DNA from: Tepidisphaeraceae bacterium | GTDB lineage: Bacteria; Planctomycetota; Phycisphaerae; Tepidisphaerales; Tepidisphaeraceae | Assembly: GCA_025450555.1 (NCBI GenBank) | Contig: JANWHF010000130.1 | Coordinates: 1 to 9,147, forward strand | Direction of reading: 5' to 3' | Length of the DNA stretch: 9,147 nt | Shown: positions 5,984 through 9,147 of the stretch, piece after piece | How positions within the stretch are numbered: position 1 is the stretch's first letter | How the letters are laid out: every line of letters begins with the position of its first letter | The notes under the pieces: generated by a model | Database searches by the model: none | What the model was told of the DNA's origin: nothing | What the model saw: only the letters and a program-made list of their open reading frames with translations | Program-made: the position numbers and the translations under genes

Positions 5984-7714
5984 ATGCACAAGGGAGCGAG
6001 GGCCTTACGGGCCTCCTGTATTTCAATTCTGGCCCTGGCGATTTCAGGTTGTGGCCTCCAGTCGGGCGAACCCTTTCTTCCACGCAATGACCATCGGTCA
6101 GAAAGTATTGCCGCGCAGGCCAATCCACGACCGGAAATGCCCCCCCTGCCGACAACCGTCCCAACCTATACGCCTGGCGAATCAGGAAACGAGCCCGCCA
6201 CCCGGCCGTCGGATGCATCGCTTCGTGGCGATATCGATCGTAATCCGACGATTCGCATGTCGCTTTCAGAGATCATCCATCGCTCGGTTGCCAACAGCAA
6301 GGAAGTCCGCGTAGCCGGCTACGATGCGGCCGTCGCCAAGACGCGCATTTTGGAGAACCAGGCTAAATTCGATCCGGTTGCCTACTCGGTTGCCCAATAC
6401 AGCGACCAGAAAGTCTTGTCGCCCAGCAACGGAAACCTGGTTACCAACCCATTCAACCCGCAGGTTTTCCGCACGCTCGACCTGCAAACTGGTCTTAAGC
6501 AGCAGCTCCCCAGCGGCGGCACGGTCGATCTGCGTTACGAAATCCAGCGCATTCAGCAGGTGCCCGCCGGCTCGGTCAATCCTTATTTCCTCGATGACGT
6601 GGTTCTCCAGATCACCCAGCCGTTGCTGCAGAACTTCGGCTACGCCGCCAATGAGGCGCGCATCACGATCGCGCGCAACGATTACCGCGTAAGCGTGCTC
6701 GATTTCCGCAACAAGCTGGAAACCAATCTGATCGAACTGGAGCGCGACTATTGGCAGCTCGTCGAGGCCGAGGAAGAGCTCCGTATTCAAAAGGACCTGC
6801 TGGCGCGCAGCCAGGACACCTACCGTATTCTGATCGAGCGATCGACGGGGCGAGGCGGAGACATTACCCGCGTTCAGCTTTCACAGGCCTACACCCGCGT
6901 CAAAAGCGAGGAGGCTGTCCTCATTCAGGCCGAGGGACGGATCGGCGATATTTCCGACGACATCAAGAACCGCATGAATGATCCGGAGTTTCCCGTGGCC
7001 GGCCCGGTCATCATTCTGTCGATGCCCAATTCAGCGATGGAATCCCAAGTCCACTTCGACTGGGACGAACAGATCCAAACCGGGCTGCTTAACCGCTTTG
7101 AACTGGGCCAACAGCAGGTTCGCATTGATTCCGCAGCGATCGCGGCCGGCGTGGCTTTCAATAATCTCGAGCCCAAGCTCGACATGACTGCGTCACTGAA
7201 CGTGCAGGGCCCCGGCAGAGACATTGGCCGCGCCTTTGACCAGCAGGGACGATCCAACTTCATCGGCGGCGTGATCGGATTCAACTTTGAGTATCCACTG
7301 GGCAACCGCCAGGGACGATCGATCTACCGCCGGGCCATGCTTCAGCGAATTCAGGCGATGACGCAATACAAGCTCCTCACCGAAAAGGTGACCACAGACG
7401 TGAAACAAGCGCTGCGGGCGGTGGAAACCGACTGGCGCGAGCTGGGAAGGCGGCGCGAAGCCCGGCTCGTGGCCGGCGATTACATGCTGTCGCTCAATCA
7501 GCAGCGCGACATCGGCGGCATCAAGCTCGATTCGGAATTCGTCCAGCTTCTGCTCAATGCCGAAGAGCAATTCGCCCAGGCCGAGCGCGACGAGGCCCTG
7601 GCGCTCAACAATTATAATGTCTCCATCGCCCGCCTCGAGCAGGCCAAAGGCACCCTCCTTCGCTACGACAATGTCGTGCTCGAAGAGGAGAAATTCACCA
7701 CGATGGAGCAGTGA
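5984..7714 (+). CDS. TolC-family outer membrane efflux lipoprotein
   Basis: This 576-residue protein is the likely outer-membrane channel of an export system. A lipoprotein signal is clear: basic N-terminus, hydrophobic core, and ISGC with the lipid-bearing Cys at residue 23. A Pro-rich linker (about 45-85) follows, then two OEP repeats (PF02321) at about 93-330 and 355-560. Each has long heptad-rich helices (for example KLETNLIELERDYWQLVEAEEELRI-type sequence at 244-268 and the alanine-rich stretch at 525-553) and short amphipathic beta segments such as LKQQLPSGGTVDLRYEI (171-187) and GGVIGFNFEYPLGNR (428-442). The protein is longer than the usual 420-500 residues, mostly through the N-terminal linker. 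A trimer is expected. No adaptor or pump gene lies beside it. GGAG 7 nt upstream supports the ATG at 5984. Substrate unknown. Confidence 0.92.
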   Translation: MHKGARALRASCISILALAISGCGLQSGEPFLPRNDHRSESIAAQANPRPEMPPLPTTVPTYTPGESGNEPATRPSDASLRGDIDRNPTIRMSLSEIIHRSVANSKEVRVAGYDAAVAKTRILENQAKFDPVAYSVAQYSDQKVLSPSNGNLVTNPFNPQVFRTLDLQTGLKQQLPSGGTVDLRYEIQRIQQVPAGSVNPYFLDDVVLQITQPLLQNFGYAANEARITIARNDYRVSVLDFRNKLETNLIELERDYWQLVEAEEELRIQKDLLARSQDTYRILIERSTGRGGDITRVQLSQAYTRVKSEEAVLIQAEGRIGDISDDIKNRMNDPEFPVAGPVIILSMPNSAMESQVHFDWDEQIQTGLLNRFELGQQQVRIDSAAIAAGVAFNNLEPKLDMTASLNVQGPGRDIGRAFDQQGRSNFIGGVIGFNFEYPLGNRQGRSIYRRAMLQRIQAMTQYKLLTEKVTTDVKQALRAVETDWRELGRRREARLVAGDYMLSLNQQRDIGGIKLDSEFVQLLLNAEEQFAQAERDEALALNNYNVSIARLEQAKGTLLRYDNVVLEEEKFTTMEQ

Positions 7715-7720
7715 CGTTGG

Positions 7721-7790
7721 GAAATAGTGAATAGTGAGTTATGAATTGAGAATTGAATTCACCATTCATCATTCACTATTCTTAATTCTC
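7721..7790. repeat. AT-rich palindromic intergenic repeat (GAATAGTGA-type)
   Basis: The arm at 7729-7746 and the reverse complement of 7764-7781 agree at 16 of 18 positions; one of the two differences would be a G-U pair in RNA. The loop is 17 nt and itself contains the palindromic GAATTC. Short iterations of ATAGTGA and GAATT run through 7721-7790. The block is much more AT-rich than the surrounding genes and fills the gap between the TolC-like stop and the DUF2127 start. It lacks a T-tail, so it is better called a small mobile repeat than a terminator, although a stem right after a stop codon may also affect mRNA stability. Confidence 0.75.
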
Positions 7791-7793
7791 CGC

Positions 7794-8333
7794 ATGTCCG
7801 ATCTTCCTGCAAAAACCCCCGCCCAAAAACCGCCCCTGGGTTTTCTTGCAGTTATTGCAGTCTACAAGCTCCTCAAGGCGATCGCTTCAATTGCCGGCGC
7901 AATCTTCATTTTAAGAATCAGGCACAGCAATCTCGAAGATCTCGCCTGGCGGCTCCTGGAAAAAATCGGCGCGAATTCCGAAAAATGGCTCGCCGTCCAC
8001 GTCCTCGATTTCATCGCGAGGCTCAATCCCGTGAAGCTCCTGACCGTGGCGCTGATCATGCTCGGCTACTCCATCATCTATACCCTCGAAGGCGTCGGCC
8101 TCTTCATGGAAAAGACCTGGGCCGAATGGCTGACGGTCATCCAAACCGGGCTGCTGATGCCCTGGGAGCTCTACGAAATCGCGCGGAAGCCAACACTCGC
8201 CCATTTCGGTCTATTCATCGCCAATCTCGTCGTCGTCCTCTACCTCATCTGGCGACTGAAACGCGACGCCGAGCGCAAGCACCGCCGGACCCGGAAAAAC
8301 GGGGTCGGGTACGGAAAAGACACTTTGACTTAG
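7794..8333 (+). CDS. DUF2127 family membrane protein; C-terminal codons and stop supplied by an inserted repeat
   Basis: This 179-residue inner-membrane protein has no known function. After a short polar N-terminus come PLGFLAVIAVYKLLKAIASIAG (about 14-36), helices at about 76-98 (VKLLTVALIMLGYSIIYTLEGVG) and 110-122, and a last helix at about 138-153 (FGLFIANLVVVLYLIW). The pairs EGVGLFMEKTWAEWLTV and GLLMPWELYEIARKPT are the typical conserved blocks of DUF2127 (PF09900). I chose the ATG at 7794 because the in-frame ATG at 7734 lies in the AT-rich palindrome. The final ten residues (GVGYGKDTLT) and the TAG are encoded by the left inverted repeat of the RAYT unit, so the natural C-terminus has been replaced. 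The conserved domain itself ends before that point and should still work. There is no clear ribosome site. Confidence 0.83.
   Translation: MSDLPAKTPAQKPPLGFLAVIAVYKLLKAIASIAGAIFILRIRHSNLEDLAWRLLEKIGANSEKWLAVHVLDFIARLNPVKLLTVALIMLGYSIIYTLEGVGLFMEKTWAEWLTVIQTGLLMPWELYEIARKPTLAHFGLFIANLVVVLYLIWRLKRDAERKHRRTRKNGVGYGKDTLT
8292..8332 (+). repeat. Left inverted repeat of the RAYT unit
   Basis: It contains CGGAAAA, then GGGGTCGGGTAC (8301-8312), GAAAAGAC (8314-8321) and a CTTA end (8329-8332). The two core blocks are identical to the right copy in reverse complement. Differences are a 2-nt insertion before the core, a G/C change at 8313, and four substitutions in the inner part. The inner stem AAGAC/GACTT has one mismatch here. 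It overlaps the end of the DUF2127 coding sequence. Confidence 0.85.
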
Positions 8334-8360
8334 ATTTTCTCCCGGCTATGCTGCTCCCTC

Positions 8361-9107
8361 ATGCCTCGCAAACGTCGGCGTTGTCCCGGTGGCCTCGCTT
8401 ATCACGTCTTCAACCGCGCCACCGCGCGGCAGCGGATCTTCAACGACGCGGCCGATTACCTCGCCTTCGAGCGCGTGCTGGCCGAGGCGCGCGAGCGCCT
8501 GGCCGGGCAGATGCGGCTGTGCTCCTACGTGATCATGCCCAATCATTTCCACCTGGTCCTCTGGCCCAAAAGCGATGCCGCGATGTCGCGATTCATGCAG
8601 TGGCTGACGCTCACGCATGCCCAGCGCTGGCATGCCCATCGCCACTCCGCGGGCACCGGCGCGCTCTATGGCTCGCGCTTCAAGAGCTTTCCCATTCGCG
8701 AAGATGAGCATTTCCTCAAAGTCTGCCGATACGTCGAGCGCAATCCGCTTCGGGCGGGATTGGTGAAGCGGGCGCAGAACTGGCCGTGGGGTAGCTTGCA
8801 CAAGCGCGACCCTCACTGCACGCACGAGCCCGGAGCGGCGGAATTGCTGGACGAATGGCCCGTCCCGCGCCCGCGCAACTGGCTGGCGCGGGTGCAGGAC
8901 GCCCAGTCGCCCGCGGAACTGGAGGCGCTGCGCAATTGTTTGAAGCGCGAGCGGCCGTATGGAGATGAGGCATGGGCGAAAAGAATTGCCGCAAGAGTTG
9001 GATCGGAACAGAGCCTGCGGCCAAGGGGCCGACCCCAATCCAGCAAAAAGCGTCTGGCTGATGCCGGGGCAAAAGACAAGCAGCGAGATTTAGGCAGCGA
9101 TAGTTAA
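8361..9107 (+). CDS. REP-associated tyrosine transposase (RAYT, Y1_Tnp/IS200-like)
   Basis: This 248-residue single-strand DNA endonuclease belongs to the HUH superfamily (PF01797). The N-terminus has GLAYHVFNRATARQRIF (11-27), which fits the family's YHVxNR opening. The HUH motif is MPNHFHLVLWP, with His62 and His64 binding the metal. ALYGSRFKSFPI (101-112) is the usual strand, and CRYVERNPLRAGLV (122-135) holds the nucleophile Tyr124 and Asn128. The C-terminal part contains the RAYT-type ERPYGDEAW block (about 196-204) and RPRGRP (222-227). All catalytic residues are present, so it is probably active. The ATG at 8361 fits family N-termini; no Shine-Dalgarno sequence is seen. The TAA stop is inside the right inverted repeat. 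RAYTs cut and rejoin at REP palindromes; here the likely substrate is the flanking GGGGTCGGGTAC repeat, which is inference. Confidence 0.95.
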   Translation: MPRKRRRCPGGLAYHVFNRATARQRIFNDAADYLAFERVLAEARERLAGQMRLCSYVIMPNHFHLVLWPKSDAAMSRFMQWLTLTHAQRWHAHRHSAGTGALYGSRFKSFPIREDEHFLKVCRYVERNPLRAGLVKRAQNWPWGSLHKRDPHCTHEPGAAELLDEWPVPRPRNWLARVQDAQSPAELEALRNCLKRERPYGDEAWAKRIAARVGSEQSLRPRGRPQSSKKRLADAGAKDKQRDLGSDS

Positions 9108-9143
9108 GACATAACGTCTTTTCGGTACCCGACCCCTTTTCCG
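9104..9143 (-). repeat. Right inverted repeat of the RAYT unit
   Basis: Read on the minus strand it gives CGGAAAA, GGGGTCGGGTAC (core at 9125-9136) and CGAAAAGAC. A perfect small hairpin AAGAC-ATAAC-GTCTT lies at 9106-9120 and a GGTACC palindrome at 9124-9129. It overlaps the RAYT stop codon (9105-9107). Only a few bases remain to the window end, so the outer boundary is not certain. Confidence 0.85.
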
Positions 9144-9147
9144 AGCC

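Larger units (their letters stand above)
8292..9143 (+). mobile_element. RAYT unit: tyrosine transposase gene bounded by about 40-nt terminal inverted repeats
   Basis: A single transposase gene is enclosed by imperfect inverted repeats that sit directly at the tail of the preceding gene and at the window's right edge. The right boundary could extend beyond base 9147. No direct target duplication can be judged because the right flank is absent. RAYTs are usually single-copy genes flanked by REP palindromes that they are thought to mobilise; whether this unit moves as a whole is unknown. Confidence 0.75.

Noticed and set aside
5267..7714. Dedicated LysE-TolC two-gene export system
   Set aside because: LysE proteins work alone in the inner membrane and no adaptor joins them to TolC; the TATAAT before the second gene also allows separate transcription. 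Adjacency alone is not enough.
7734..7793. Upstream in-frame ATG for the DUF2127 gene
   Set aside because: These 20 codons lie inside the AT-rich palindrome and encode sequence unlike the family N-terminus; the ATG at 7794 fits better.
7985..8707. Plus-strand open frame spanning DUF2127 and RAYT
   Set aside because: It is Arg/Pro/His-rich and out of frame with two genes that carry clear family motifs.
1..9147. CRISPR array, tRNA, rRNA or defence system
   Set aside because: No spaced direct repeats of CRISPR type, no cloverleaf or rRNA-like stretch, and no nuclease, toxin or reverse transcriptase genes were found apart from the RAYT.

Overview
The window looks like GC-rich chromosome from a member of the Planctomycetota or a close PVC relative. 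The best marker is the 4765-5196 gene, which I recognise as the Minf_1886 family (TIGR04138), described as restricted to Planctomycetes and Verrucomicrobia. Sparse Shine-Dalgarno sequences and a hybrid histidine kinase of a type common in planctomycetes fit this. I could not run a search, so both the taxon and the family names rest on motif recognition.

Layout. A hybrid sensor kinase enters from the left edge (1-1241, +, N-terminus missing) and converges on a hotdog-fold acyl-CoA thioesterase (1291-1767, -). A short array of 9-bp repeats follows, then a small membrane protein with a bacterial PH domain (1908-2474, -). Across a spacer holding a palindromic repeat lies a large polytopic membrane protein (2702-4387, +) that joins a PGPGW-like N-terminal module to an LPG-synthase/UPF0104 flippase-like domain. 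A second, inverted copy of the palindromic repeat sits just past its stop. Next come two translationally coupled minus-strand genes, the Minf_1886 protein and an 87-residue single-pass membrane protein. Divergent from them are a LysE-type exporter (5267-5938, +) and a TolC-family outer-membrane lipoprotein (5984-7714, +). After an AT-rich palindrome come a DUF2127 membrane protein (7794-8333, +) and a REP-associated tyrosine transposase (RAYT, 8361-9107, +).

How the genes relate. Most are envelope or housekeeping genes in short one- or two-gene units, and I see no multi-gene pathway, defence island, CRISPR array, tRNA or rRNA. LysE and the TolC-like gene could be co-transcribed, but no periplasmic adaptor or RND/ABC pump is present, so a joint export role is only a possibility.

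The most interesting part is the right end. The RAYT gene is bounded by terminal inverted repeats of about 40 nt that share a GGGGTCGGGTAC core. The left repeat supplies the last codons and stop of the DUF2127 gene, and the right repeat contains the stop of the RAYT gene. Three unrelated intergenic repeat types (1795-1869; 2529-2622 with 4411-4490; 7729-7781) add to the impression of a genome rich in small palindromic repeats.
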